Shown: positions 53,301-63,000 of the stretch, piece after piece
How the letters are laid out: every line of letters starts with the position of its first letter
Position numbering within the stretch: position 1 is the stretch's first letter
Source: Isochrysis galbana
Taxonomy: Eukaryota > Haptophyta > Isochrysidales > Isochrysidaceae
DNA length: 64,000 nt
Direction: 5' to 3'
Assembly (NCBI GenBank): GCA_018136815.1
Contig: CM030933.1
Coordinates: 2,239,344 to 2,303,343, forward strand
Notes under the pieces: generated by a model
The model's database searches: none
What the model saw: the letters and a program-made list of their open reading frames with translations, nothing else
Told to the model about the DNA's origin: nothing
Made by a program: the position numbers and the translations under genes

Positions 53301-53949
53301 TATGTTGTCTGCCCCTACCGAGGTTTCCGTGTGGATTGTTCTTTGCGTATGCTCTCTCTCAAGTTGGTGCTTGTTGTGGTGGGCCTCCTGGGCCTGTGCC
53401 ACTTGCGACGTTCGCGCGCCCGTGGCTCGCTTGTCCGTTTGGCCTTCGGGGGCGTTGGGGGGCATCCCTCCTGGTCTGCCTCCCTTTTTGCTCCTGTGCC
53501 CCGTGCTGGGGGTTCCTGACTGCTCTTTGTTCAACCCCTTGTTGTGGTGCAGCATTTCCCCATTGGGGTTCTGCTGAAGATGGTGCCGGGCCAGCCCCTC
53601 GCGCCGGAGCACGAGGGCGGTACCGCGGTTATGTAGGGTCCCAGCCCGGAGGCCTTCCCTTTGGAAGCGTCCCACTGGTGTGGTGTGACTGGTGTGGCTG
53701 TGTGTTGTGTTGGAGGTGTGCTGTGTGCTGGCTGCTGCCAGCATGGCAGCCTTGTTCGTGGCGTTCGCGGTTGTCCGCGGGCGTGGCAGGCTGGCTCCTG
53801 TGCCCACCTGGCTGGGAGGGTCGTCCTGTCGCGGTCGCTTCGGCGACAGCGGGGTGTCACTCAAACCTTCGTCCATCTCAGCGAGGGCAGCGGCAGCGAG
53901 GGAGGGCGGCGGCGCGCGCTCCATGACCCTATCAGTTTACTGATAGTTG
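50340..53949 (-). mobile_element. LINE with 5' hairpin, ORF1-endonuclease fusion and internal deletion
   Basis: Hairpin CTATCA-GTAAAC-TGATAG (53929-53946), ATG 53924. The 723-codon frame to 51753 begins MERAPPPSLA, has SPKRPRQDDP (basic), a long middle region, CCCH-type fingers (CKRFPNGKCPMNIMGKACNRSH and CALGAGCRYMHKC) and then the start of an APE-like endonuclease, VTIVSYNMNG ... LLQELHAY ... SGVGIAVR. There it shifts frame into the C-terminal region (51879-50629) with WEKRLPVLSGKWKQVSQLYK, HFKHVLHRRIATANRFADD and the knuckle CRFCGIAPESSTHLASC. Most of the endonuclease and all RT are deleted at about 51780. The 3' end is GGAATTTTAAGAAGATTTTTTTT. Confidence 0.88.
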
Positions 53950-53954
53950 AGCAT

Positions 53955-54480
53955 CCGGGGGCCAAATACGGTAAATACGTATTTCCCATCTAGGGTTAGG
54001 TCTAGAAACACACCAAAAACAGCTGTTTTTGGCTTTTTTGGAAACACGGTGAAACACAGTACCGAAAACAGCGGGTCATATATATATATAGATATATAGT
54101 ATATACATGTATATTTATATCCCCATCTGCATCTCCCGTAGGCTCACAGCTCACAGCTACCGGTAGCTGGTAGTTCCTGTGGGAGTGTAATTGTATAATT
54201 GTAACTGTCAAGCATGATTGTGAGTGATGATTGATTGTCTTGCATCCAACTAGGCGGTGCTAGGTGGTAGGTGGAAGTGGTAGGTGGGAGGCCCGGCAAT
54301 CAGGCGGCGGGATTGATTATGCTATCTATGGCTATGGCCTCGCTCGCACGCTCACTCACCGCGCGCGCGCAGCGCGCAGCCCTCTGTTCCGGACATACAT
54401 ACATAGGGGTCTCCTAGAAACACGAAACACGGTGAAAAACACTGTTTTTGACTTCCGTAGAAACACACCTAGTTCCTGTG
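53955..54480. repeat. Palindrome-rich repeat with AAACACGGTGAAACAC words
   Basis: CTAGAAACACACC, AAAAACAGCTGTTTTTGG and GGAAACACGGTGAAACAC at 54002-54058, and CTAGAAACACGAAACACGGTG, AAACACTGTTTTTGAC and TAGAAACACACCTAG at 54415-54475 mark both ends of a ~480-bp block. 54075-54115 is a (TA/GATA)n run. Confidence 0.6.
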
Positions 54481-54719
54481 TTTAACAACTAGATCCGGTG
54501 GCCCGCGCCCCCCCCCCCCCCAGGTCGGTGATCTGTTGATCTGTTCCCTGTTCCCCCATGCCCATGCCCATGCTTCCTCCTACGTCCTACGACTACCGCC
54601 TACCGGGCTGGCGGCGGCCTCGCTTAGTCGTCAGTCGTCAGTCGTCTTTATTGTAAATGTTACATGTTACATAACAGGTTACACGGGCGACTAACTTGGG
54701 TTTTCAACCCGATGAGGTT

Positions 54720-55065
54720 GTGGCTTGTGGGGAGTTCTAACGGGAGCCGGGGGCCTGCGAGGGGAGGTAGAATCAGGTGATCAGGTACTTAGTTTTGTTT
54801 GTGCCTTGGGATTTGGATTTGAATTTGGTGCGGTCATGTGTCATGTGTCATGTGTCATGTGTGTCATGCGTCATGGCTTGGCGCTTGGCGTGTTGGCGTG
54901 TTGGTGCAAGGCTAGTGAGAGCAGCGGCACAAACACAAATGCTCAATAATATTAAAGGTGTACGGGCAAGTGCGCTGCCGGTTGTCGTGAAAGTGTGATA
55001 GCACCGGGCTAATGGCACTAATAGCGGCAGTAGTGGTACTAGTACTAACGCTCAGATATATTTTA
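54720..55065 (+). mobile_element. Diverged family-B retroelement 3' part
   Basis: GTGGGGAGTTCTAACGGGAGCCGGGGG starts the match; the end block ACTAACGCTCAG is followed by ATATATTTTATTATT. A TCATGTGTCATGTG microsatellite is inserted at 54833-54870, and CGGGCAAGTGCGCTG is displaced downstream relative to other copies. Confidence 0.55.
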
Positions 55066-55370
55066 TTATTGGTGGACCACAGGGGTCGGTGGTCGGTGGC
55101 GTTCGAGTGGTATAGTTACTATGTTACTATTTGCGGTGCCGTGTCCGCTCTGGCTCAAGGTGGTAACTCCGAATCTTCAGATCTTTTTCAACCACACCAC
55201 AAACACACGCAACAAGGTGTGGCAAGAATCGACATATACGCACAACGTCCAACATTAGAAGTACCAAGTAACAAGGACCAAGGCAAGCCACGCATGGCCA
55301 ACAACCGGCCGTGTACCCTTATCGACCGTTTAGCACTGTGCTTTCAACGCGCAACGCTCTGCGAGAATCA

Positions 55371-55748
55371 ATGCGGCACCAGGAGATGAGCGAGTCATCG
55401 GATCAGCAATCCATGTTGCGCGCGCTGGCTAGTGCACGAGCGCAAACGGTGCAACCAACAACCAAACGAAAGGAAGCAAGAGAACAACATGCGCAGAGTC
55501 TGATGTCCCCACGACTGCGGCTTCGCTAGCCCAGCAACGCCCCTGTCCTATCTGCACCTCAGCACTCCGACCCACGGACCTGTACGAACACATCCATTCA
55601 CCGGATGGGTGCGCGGTGCACAGGCAAAGAGCGGCTGGAAGAGATGCTCAGCAAAAGCCGCGCAAACTCTTCCACAACTGCATCATCCCATTGCAACAGA
55701 ATTTCGGTCCACAATGCAGCGGCTGGAAACAAACACTTTCCACATAAT
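55371..55748 (+). CDS. Possible gene with a CPIC-type zinc motif
   Basis: From ATG 55371 the frame reads MRHQEMSESSDQQSMLRAL...EQHAQ. A different frame from 55530 reads QQRPCPICTSALRPTDLYEH then IHSPDGC and continues to a stop at 55748. Joining them needs a 32-bp GT...TAG gap (55498-55529), which is very short, or a frameshift. C-x2-C ... H ... C spacing suggests a small zinc finger of ubiquitin-ligase type. The evidence is thin, and further exons downstream cannot be excluded. Confidence 0.3.
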
Positions 55749-56159
55749 CACCAAGGTGCAGAAGCACACATCACTTCACTGGTTGATAGAATGTAATTAT
55801 GCAGTGGCCAGAGACATATGTGGCCCTCGATCCAAGTTGTGGGCAACTTCCCGAACAAAGAGCAGCCCTAGTGAGAATCTCATCATCGTGGCATCCGTCA
55901 AACGCCAAGTGTACACGCTGTAAGTATGGCAGTTGTGAGCTGGGGATAGAAGGGAGGGTCGTTAAAATCGGGCATGCGTCAGAAAGCTGCTGCATTCACC
56001 AAACCACAGCTCTGCGAGCGGCATGGGCGTGCAGTGCTTGGGAAAAGGGGAGCCTCGAGGAGTCGCAGCAAGTTCCGAGGCCCTGGCATGAGGTATGCCC
56101 TCGCGTAGCCCGGTGAAAACCTTGTCATTGGTGGCTCACCCCACGGCTCATCTGCCGCC

Positions 56160-56399
56160 TCAGAGCCGCGAGGCTTCCAACAACCTGTGGAGGGCACGTC
56201 GGCCAGCGGCCCTCGCATTCTGCCGCCGCTGCGCGAGGGGTAGGGCGAGCAGCGCGCGCTCGGGGCGAAAGGCGGAAGGGGCAATGGGGTATGGCTCGCT
56301 CAGCTCAGCTGCCCCGAGCCGGTTCGCGATTGTCAGCGCCGTGATCAGCATGGTAGGCAGGCTGAGAGTCGCAATCATCAACGTCCCTGGAGCAGCCAT
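56160..56399 (-). CDS. Possible small single-TM protein
   Basis: ATG 56399 opens MAAPGTLMIATLSLPTMLIT, a plausible membrane helix, followed by a basic Arg/Ala-rich tail; 79 residues. No relative recognised, no repeat copy. Confidence 0.3.
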   Translation of the reverse strand: MAAPGTLMIATLSLPTMLITALTIANRLGAAELSEPYPIAPSAFRPERALLALPLAQRRQNARAAGRRALHRLLEASRL

Positions 56400-56499
56400 C
56401 AATATGAGAGCCCTTTGCCGTCCCCCGCGGGGCTCTTTAACTAACGTCGTTAGAACTTGTCGTCGTAGGAGATCTTGTTAGCTAGGATTCCTAGATTCC

Positions 56500-57031
56500 T
56501 AGCCACATAATACATAATACATAATACGCCCGACGAGCCATGTGCCAACCGCGCATACCCCCATCGCGGGGTAGGGGCTCCGTTGCCGTCGAAGGGCTAC
56601 TTGTTACAGATGGTCCTCCGCCCGTTCCTCGTCATCTTCCCCTTCTCCTCCGCCCGTTCCAATCCCAATCCCAAACCAACTACTAATCTACCAATCCTCT
56701 TTTGTAGTCTGTAGGGCGGTCAAACAGTCAAACAGTGCGAGGGGAGGGCTGTGATGGTAGGGGAAGGCGAGGAGAGGAGGGTTTGTAGGGTATGAGTCCT
56801 AGTTGGGCTGTCCGTCCGTAAGCTTACTGTGCTTTTGAACTTACAAGTAACTTACACTTACGACATCGTCAGAACTGCTTACATCAGTACTAATATCAGC
56901 TTACACCCCTATTACAACTTCTAGTTCTAGTATCGCTATCATTATGCTTGTTCTAACTGGGGGGTGTTCAGCGTGAAGCGCGCGCGCCACACGCTACATG
57001 TACATGCGCACGGGTGAAGAAGTGGAGCATG
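56500..57031. other. Spacer, nothing recognised
   Basis: Short direct repeats (ACATAATACATAATAC near 56505; TTCTCCTCCGCCCGTTCC near 56640) and an AT-richer part at 56820-56960. No gene. Confidence 0.4.
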
Positions 57032-57522
57032 TTGGCTCCGGCCAGAGTTTCAATCCAAAACCACCCTTATTTCGATTCGAAATTTCGATGAGGTTGGAGC
57101 AAATTTCGAGCTTCGAGGAGTCTAATTTCGGCCTAATTTCGAATCGGAATTTGCTTAAGCGTCGCCGCGCGCGGGCCCCGATGCGTTGCCGCGCGGCCAT
57201 CCCCGGTCTCGGATGCTGAGTGGAGACCAACCTCAACCTCCTGCAACGAGCTTGGGGGTTCGGAGGGATGCCCTGAGCCCTCAAGGGCGTCATCATCATC
57301 ATCATCCTCGTCGTTGTCGGTTTTGCGCTTGCGCTTGGGTGCCCGGAAGCGCGCCAAGGCGCGGCGCGCGGCCCCGGGCGGGGGGGGGGAGGGGAGCGGG
57401 CTGGGGGGGGGCTTATTTCGCTTCGTCAGCGCCATATCGACCTTTATTTCGATAAAAAGTTTTGATTGCGATTGGCCCCCCTTATTTCGAAAAAAAATTC
57501 TCGAAACTCTGGCCGGAGCCAA
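57032..57522. repeat. 490-bp block with 20-bp inverted ends
   Basis: TTGGCTCCGGCCAGAGTTTC at 57032-57051 is the exact reverse complement of 57503-57522. TTATTTCG and AATTTCGA words recur next to both ends. Between them a - strand frame encodes MALTKRNKPPPSPLPSPPPP, KRKRKTDNDEDDDDDD and a short tail. The block may be a non-autonomous DNA element or a small gene flanked by inverted repeats. Confidence 0.55.
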
Positions 57523-57849
57523 GGAGCATGCTGTCGACCGCGCGCGAGCGCGCGGCGCGCGCGCAAAGGGGAGGGCAACGCAAACAGCAAACAAACAGAG
57601 AGCAGGAGAAGGCAGGTGCATGTGAAGAGGCCAAGAGGCCAAGGTGCAAGGTGGTGGGTGGTGGGTGGTGGGCAGCTAGCAGGAGAGATGGGGGGGGGGA
57701 GCGGGCGGGCGCGCCTCTGCGCTTGTTCGCGGGGGCTCGTTCCCGCTCCAGGGTGCAGTACTTTCTTAGCACCAACTGTAATACTGTAATTAGTAATTAG
57801 CCTCACCATGGGTTGGTCTGTTGGTCTCAGATACGCGCAGTCTCTAGAT

Positions 57850-57975
57850 ACCCCGAGGAGAGCGCACACACGTTATTAAACGTGAAGCAAGGGCGGCGAG
57901 CAGCACTAGAAACCCCGAGGAGAGCGCACACACGTTACTAAACGTGAAGCAAGGGCAAGGGCGGCGAGCAGCAGA
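57850..57975 (+). repeat. 62-bp tandem duplication
   Basis: ACCCCGAGGAGAGCGCACAC starts at 57850 and 57912; each unit contains ACGTTA(T/C)TAAACGTGAAGC and ends GGCGGCGAGCAGCA. The second unit has an extra AAGGGC. Confidence 0.9.
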
Positions 57976-57999
57976 GACGGAGCCGTTCAGGTGGGGCGA

Positions 58000-59013
58000 C
58001 CCCTATGAGCTACAATATGTCCAAGTGGAGGGTGTGGTACCGGAGGAAGGCAAGCCCCCCGCGTGGAAGTAGTGGTTCCACAAAGTCGCCTGCGTGGTGA
58101 GCGTCATATGACATATGAAGTTGTTTTCCCACAAGAAATGCGGCAGTGAGGCCATGAGGCCATCGCATTTTGTCTCGGCATGATGCCCCCTGCCATCAGC
58201 CATCAGCTCGTGGCCCGCGGATGAAGCTAGGAGGAGAAAAGCTGAAGAAGCTTACACAATGAAAACGATGAGAATTTGGTATCTGTAGAGTATTCAGTCT
58301 CCGAAGTGCGTGGTGGCTAGTGTTCGTCGTCCTGGACCTCCGACCGGTTGTCTCATGAGCTCGTCGCGAGATGCCTATGAGCTCCCGTGCGCGAGGGATG
58401 GACATCGCCGGCGGTGTGCGTGCGGGTCGATCGTGAGGAGCTGTCCCAGCATGGTGGTGCCAGAGGGGGAGAGCGTGGCCGGCGCAGTGTGAGTGTGTGT
58501 GTGTGCGCCGTGGGCGTGGCGGCGGCGCCGAGGAGTCCGTCGAGAGATGTGGATGTGCGCGGCCGCCGAGGGGGGGGGGGGCGACCACGAGGCGACCGGG
58601 AAGGGGGGGGGGGGGGGGAGGGGAGGGGAGGGGGGGTGGTCCACCGTTTATAAACCCACACAGGGCGAGTACGTAGACTCTCTCGCACAGGGATCGCTGT
58701 GCGGTCTCCGTCCTCCCAAACGCACAATCATGGAGGAGGGGCGGCCTTTCGCCTCCCGACGCGTCTCGCGCGCTTCTTCTACCTCACCACGCCATCTTTC
58801 TTCTCTCCTCACGACCCGCCCCTCGGGTGTGGTGGCGGTCCTTCCCGTCGCCCCACTTTCCCTCTCGCCCCCCACCCCCGACAGTCGGGCGACCCGCGCC
58901 GCGCGCCCCCCCCCCCTTTCCCCCCCCCCCCCCTCGCCTCCCGCCTCTCCCTTCCTTCCTCTTACCCGCCACCCCCCCATCCTTCGCCCCAACCCCTTTT
59001 CGCTCGTCCACCG
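58000..59013. other. Spacer and polypyrimidine leader of the solute-binding protein gene
   Basis: 58060-58085 (GGAAGTAGTGGTTCCACAAAGTCGCC) is a weak relative of LINE family-C ends. 58490-58660 is G-rich with runs; 58860-59010 is C-rich. Long frames here are composition artefacts; the frame upstream of 59014 is open but unlikely to be translated. Confidence 0.4.
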
Positions 59014-61878
59014 ATGCTCAAGACGGTGACCCTCGCGGCGATGGCCGCCTCTGTCGCCGCAGACTGCATGGCCACCCAGCCCTCTGTCGCACACTTCTTC
59101 ACGGTCGAGATCCACAATGGCTACAAGCTCGTACGCTCGACGCAGCCTGGCTGCGGCGCGCAGTACGTACTCTATCCGCGCGGCCAAGTGCCGCCCGCAC
59201 TGGGCGACGAGTACAAGTACTTTGCGACGCCCCTCCGGTCCGTCGCGCTCACACAGACCGTCTCCAACACCTTCCTCGAGATCCTCGGTGTCTCCTCGGC
59301 TGCCTCAGTCATCTCGTCGTACACTGTCTCCGCCTGCATGCGTGAGCGCGTCGTGGAGGGCCTTGCCGTCGAGTATGTCGGCCCATCCAACCCGTACGGC
59401 GGCGGCAACGACACCGAGCACGCCTTGCAGATGTCCGGCGTTGAGGCCGTCTTCACCGACCCGTTCAGCGCGTCGAGCTTTGAGGCGGGCGACTTTGCCG
59501 CCAAGACAATCTGCACGGCCGAGACGTACGAAGAGGGACAGCTGTCGCAGGCCGAATGGATCAAGTTCTACGGCCTGTTCTTCGACAAAGAGGTCGAGGC
59601 CGCCACATCGATGTGCGGCACCGCCTCGCGCTTCTCATGCAACTCGATTTCAGCCAATGCTGCCCCGCTCTCTGAGGGCTCCTCGTTCCAGGCGGCCAGG
59701 GTTGCCGTTGCGTCCAAGGACTACCTCGGCGAATTGAAGATCAACACCGTGCCCAAGACGCTCGCGCTCCTTCGCAACGCGGGCGCGATGCTGCCCGATA
59801 TGTCGGCCTACGCCTCTCACCTCGTGATGCACTACACAGGCGCCTACGAGGAGGGCTACCGCTTCAACACCTCGTCGTCGGACAAGTTCCGCGAGGCTCT
59901 CTCGATGTTCGACATCGTGATTGATGAGTCCTACCCGTACATGCAGACCCAAGAGACTATCGCAGCCCTGTACGGCATCACTCCTGAGATGCAGATTCCG
60001 GCGTTCGTCAATGGACGCGTGTACACATTGGATAAGACGATGAGCCATAACGGCTTAGCCTCGGACATCTATGAGAGCGCTGTTGCGGAGCCGGACAGCC
60101 TCCTTGCCGATCTGATTGCCATCATCAATACGGCGGGCACTGCGGCGGAGGCGGCGAGCACGACCAGCTTCGTGCGCCACGCGGCAAGCGACTCAGTGAC
60201 CCTCCTCTCTCACGAAATGTGCGCTGCGGAGCGACCATTGCGTTCTCAAAGCTGCGACATTGTTTTCACGAATCTTCAGGACGAGGCCGGCCTCTTGATT
60301 CCAGCAATCCTGGTCGACCCGATGGATGAGGACCCTGACGCGACAACCGTTGCTGGCACGCCGAGCAATGCTGACCTTTTCACCGTCTGCGAACGCGATG
60401 GGTACAAGATTGTCAAGAGCATCCAATGCGGCACGCAGTACGTACTCTATCCGCGCGGCCAAGTGCCGCCCGCACTGGGCGACGAGTACAAGTACTTTGC
60501 GACGCCCCTCCGGTCCGTCGCGCTCACACAGACCGTCTCCAACACCTTCCTCGAGATCCTCGGTGTCTCCTCGGCTGCCTCAGTCATCTCGTCGTACACT
60601 GTCTCCGCCTGCATGCGTGAGCGCGTCGTGGAGGGCCTTGCCGTCGAGTATGTCGGCCCATCCAACCCGTACGGCGGCGGCAACGACACCGAGCACGCCT
60701 TGCAGATGTCCGGCGTTGAGGCCGTCTTCACCGACCCGTTCAGCGCGTCGAGCTTTGAGGCGGGCGACTTTGCCGCCAAGACAATCTGCACGGCCGAGAC
60801 GTACGAAGAGGGACAGCTGTCGCAGGCCGAATGGATCAAGTTCTACGGCCTGTTCTTCGACAAAGAGGTCGAGGCCGCCACATCGATGTGCGGCACCGCC
60901 TCGCGCTTCTCATGCAACTCGATTTCAGCCAATGCTGCCCCGCTCTCTGAGGGCTCCTCGTTCCAGGCGGCCAGGGTTGCCGTTGCGTCCAAGGACTACC
61001 TCGGCGAATTGAAGATCAACACCGTGCCCAAGACGCTCGCGCTCCTTCGCAACGCGGGCGCGATGCTGCCCGATATGTCGGCCTACGCCTCTCACCTCGT
61101 GATGCACTACACAGGCGCCTACGAGGAGGGCTACCGCTTCAACTCCTCGTCGTCAGACAAGTTCCGCGAGGCTCTCTCGATGTTCGACATCGTGATTGAT
61201 GAGTCCTACCCATACAAGCAGACCCAAGAGACTATCGCAGCCTTGTACGGCATCACTCCTGAGATGCAGATTCCGGCGTTCGTCAATGGACGCGTGTACA
61301 CATTGGATAAGACGATGAGCCATAGCGGCTTAGCCTCGGACATCTATGAGAGCGCTGTTGCGGAGCCGGACAGCCTCCTTGCCGATCTGATTGCCATCAT
61401 CAATACGGCGGGCACTGCGGCGGAGGCGGCGAGCACGACCAGCTTCGTGCGCCACGCGGCAAGCGACTCAGTGACCCTCCTCTCTCACGAAATGTGCACA
61501 GACTCCACTGGGCGGACCTTCAGGTCAGCGTCATGCGCGGATACCGCCGGCACCCTCAGCTTGATAAGCTCTGTGGGTGTCATTGATGACGTCTGCTCAA
61601 CCATCACAGCCGTCACCTACCCACAGTGTCCAGCACCGCCAGGTGGCAATGCCCCAGGTGGCAATGCCACAGGTGACAATGCCGACGAGGAGGAAAGCTC
61701 CAGTCTTGCGGCGGGCCAGATTACGGGCATTGTCATTGGAGCTGTTGCATTCGTCGGAATTATCATCGGTGTAGGCTTGTACTGCCTCCTTGCAAAGCGG
61801 AAGAACACGACTAACCACAAGGACGCCGCCTACAAGGTGGACCCCCCACCGGATGCCAAGGAGCATTCCTTGGCTTAA
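59014..61878 (+). CDS. Tandem-duplicated solute-binding (TroA/FecB-like) surface protein with TM anchor
   Basis: 954 residues from ATG 59014. The signal peptide MLKTVTLAAMAASVAADC is followed by two copies of a ~350-residue module, then a Gly/Asn linker, a TM helix (TGIVIGAVAFVGIIIGVGLY) and a basic cytosolic tail (CLLAKRKNTTNHKD). So it is a type I membrane protein with the tandem modules outside or in a lumen. Each module has PLRSVALTQTVSNTFLEILG, EYVGPSNPYGGGND, a Cys-containing AAKTICTAETYEEG, and TPEMQIPAFVNGRVYTLDK, resembling periplasmic-binding proteins for iron-siderophore or cobalamin. Membrane-anchored relatives take part in iron uptake in marine algae, so metal or vitamin capture is a reasonable guess. 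The two modules are 1,275 bp apart and 99% identical in DNA (59161-60220 versus 60436-61495). No introns. Confidence 0.8.
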   Translation: MLKTVTLAAMAASVAADCMATQPSVAHFFTVEIHNGYKLVRSTQPGCGAQYVLYPRGQVPPALGDEYKYFATPLRSVALTQTVSNTFLEILGVSSAASVISSYTVSACMRERVVEGLAVEYVGPSNPYGGGNDTEHALQMSGVEAVFTDPFSASSFEAGDFAAKTICTAETYEEGQLSQAEWIKFYGLFFDKEVEAATSMCGTASRFSCNSISANAAPLSEGSSFQAARVAVASKDYLGELKINTVPKTLALLRNAGAMLPDMSAYASHLVMHYTGAYEEGYRFNTSSSDKFREALSMFDIVIDESYPYMQTQETIAALYGITPEMQIPAFVNGRVYTLDKTMSHNGLASDIYESAVAEPDSLLADLIAIINTAGTAAEAASTTSFVRHAASDSVTLLSHEMCAAERPLRSQSCDIVFTNLQDEAGLLIPAILVDPMDEDPDATTVAGTPSNADLFTVCERDGYKIVKSIQCGTQYVLYPRGQVPPALGDEYKYFATPLRSVALTQTVSNTFLEILGVSSAASVISSYTVSACMRERVVEGLAVEYVGPSNPYGGGNDTEHALQMSGVEAVFTDPFSASSFEAGDFAAKTICTAETYEEGQLSQAEWIKFYGLFFDKEVEAATSMCGTASRFSCNSISANAAPLSEGSSFQAARVAVASKDYLGELKINTVPKTLALLRNAGAMLPDMSAYASHLVMHYTGAYEEGYRFNSSSSDKFREALSMFDIVIDESYPYKQTQETIAALYGITPEMQIPAFVNGRVYTLDKTMSHSGLASDIYESAVAEPDSLLADLIAIINTAGTAAEAASTTSFVRHAASDSVTLLSHEMCTDSTGRTFRSASCADTAGTLSLISSVGVIDDVCSTITAVTYPQCPAPPGGNAPGGNATGDNADEEESSSLAAGQITGIVIGAVAFVGIIIGVGLYCLLAKRKNTTNHKDAAYKVDPPPDAKEHSLA
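59161..61495 (+). repeat. In-frame 1,275-bp-period duplication inside the gene
   Basis: 59161-60220 and 60436-61495 are the same 1,060 bp. I count six differences, all in the last third (e.g. AACACC/AACTCC, CCGTACATG/CCATACAAG, CATAACGGC/CATAGCGGC). The 215-bp linker (60221-60435) is unique. Confidence 0.95.
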
Positions 61879-62402
61879 CGGATGTGGAGTCGATGCATGA
61901 CGCCGACCAATCACCCGCTCATCACAGCATTCGCGAGAAGCTCTACGGCTCTTTCACGGGTCGAAGACAACGCGGAGATCCCTTGTAGCTATTGCGAAAT
62001 GTAACGAGAAGCCCAATACCCCACCACGCCGTCGTGAGTGTAAGAAATGGCCGTGTGGCTCGAAGTGATTGGAGCGCCTTGGCTACTCAAGACTTCCGTA
62101 CCGCAAGCTGAATGAAGATGTCACAAGTCCAGGCAATAAGAGCTCAACGGTTTGGGTGGTGAGTGGTGATGAGGGGGGTTGGCGTACTCAAACTCCGAGA
62201 GTGTGAATGTGTGAGTCAAACGTGTGGCAGGTGTGCACGTTCTGGAGCATGCCATGTATAGGGTGCGAAAGTGCCCGTCCGACTGCGCCAACACTCAATA
62301 GTGTCGCAGGAGCGCCTTAGTGCGCCCACGACAATCAGCTACCGCAAGTACTAAAAAAATCTGAAGATTCGGGCCTTACATTACACTAACACTACCTACG
62401 CT
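61879..62402. other. 3' flank, nothing recognised
   Basis: Mixed composition, no repeats, no gene. It ends at the 5' terminus of a LINE copy. Confidence 0.4.
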
Positions 62403-63000
62403 GAACTAACTTTATAGTTGGTCGCCATGGAGCGCGCCGCCACTCCCCACCTCTCCTTCGGGCCCCCCACCGACGGTGCTCCCCCAGTACCCATGGAGCA
62501 GTCGCTGGCGAAGCGACCGCGTCCGCCCGCGGAGGCCGAGCAGGCGAGTGCGATCCCGGTCGCGCCCGCCGCACGGTGCACGGCCCAAGGCGCGGGACTT
62601 CTACCGTCCCCGTTCTGCACTTGTGACTTCTACGCCCCCCCCCCCCCGCCGATCACCCGTGCCGCGTGGATCAGCCTATGGGAATCCCTACACACACATG
62701 TCGCGCAAAACGTCTATAGAGACGACAAATTCACCGAACCTTATTTATACTCAAGAAGAATGCGCGCAATACGTAGAGCACCTCCCCGAGACGCCTTCTT
62801 TCTTCTTTCTTCCACGCGGGGACCAAAATAAACAAAAAGGAATTCTTAAGTTCGTGGGAGTGCGTGGTGCGACACACCTCGAGACTCTTGTAGAAGCGCA
62901 GGCAGACCCGCCACCGAACTCAGCCGCTTCTAAGACACAACCGGAACAAATAAACGGCGCAACCCCGCCGTAGACAAGAGAAAGAGCGGGAAACACACGG
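62403..63000 (+). mobile_element. LINE copy: hairpin + MERA start fused to C-terminal region
   Basis: GAACTAAC-TTTATA-GTTGG hairpin (62406-62421), TCGCC, ATG 62427 (MERAATPHLSFGPPTDG...KRPRPPAEAEQASAIPV). At about 62620-62640 it jumps to sequence homologous to the start of the truncated LINE at 48625: THVAQNVYRDDKF, then in a shifted frame YTQEECAQYVEHLPET. It ends with a stop at 62973. Frameshifts show it is inactive. This is another copy with both ends but no middle. Confidence 0.75.
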
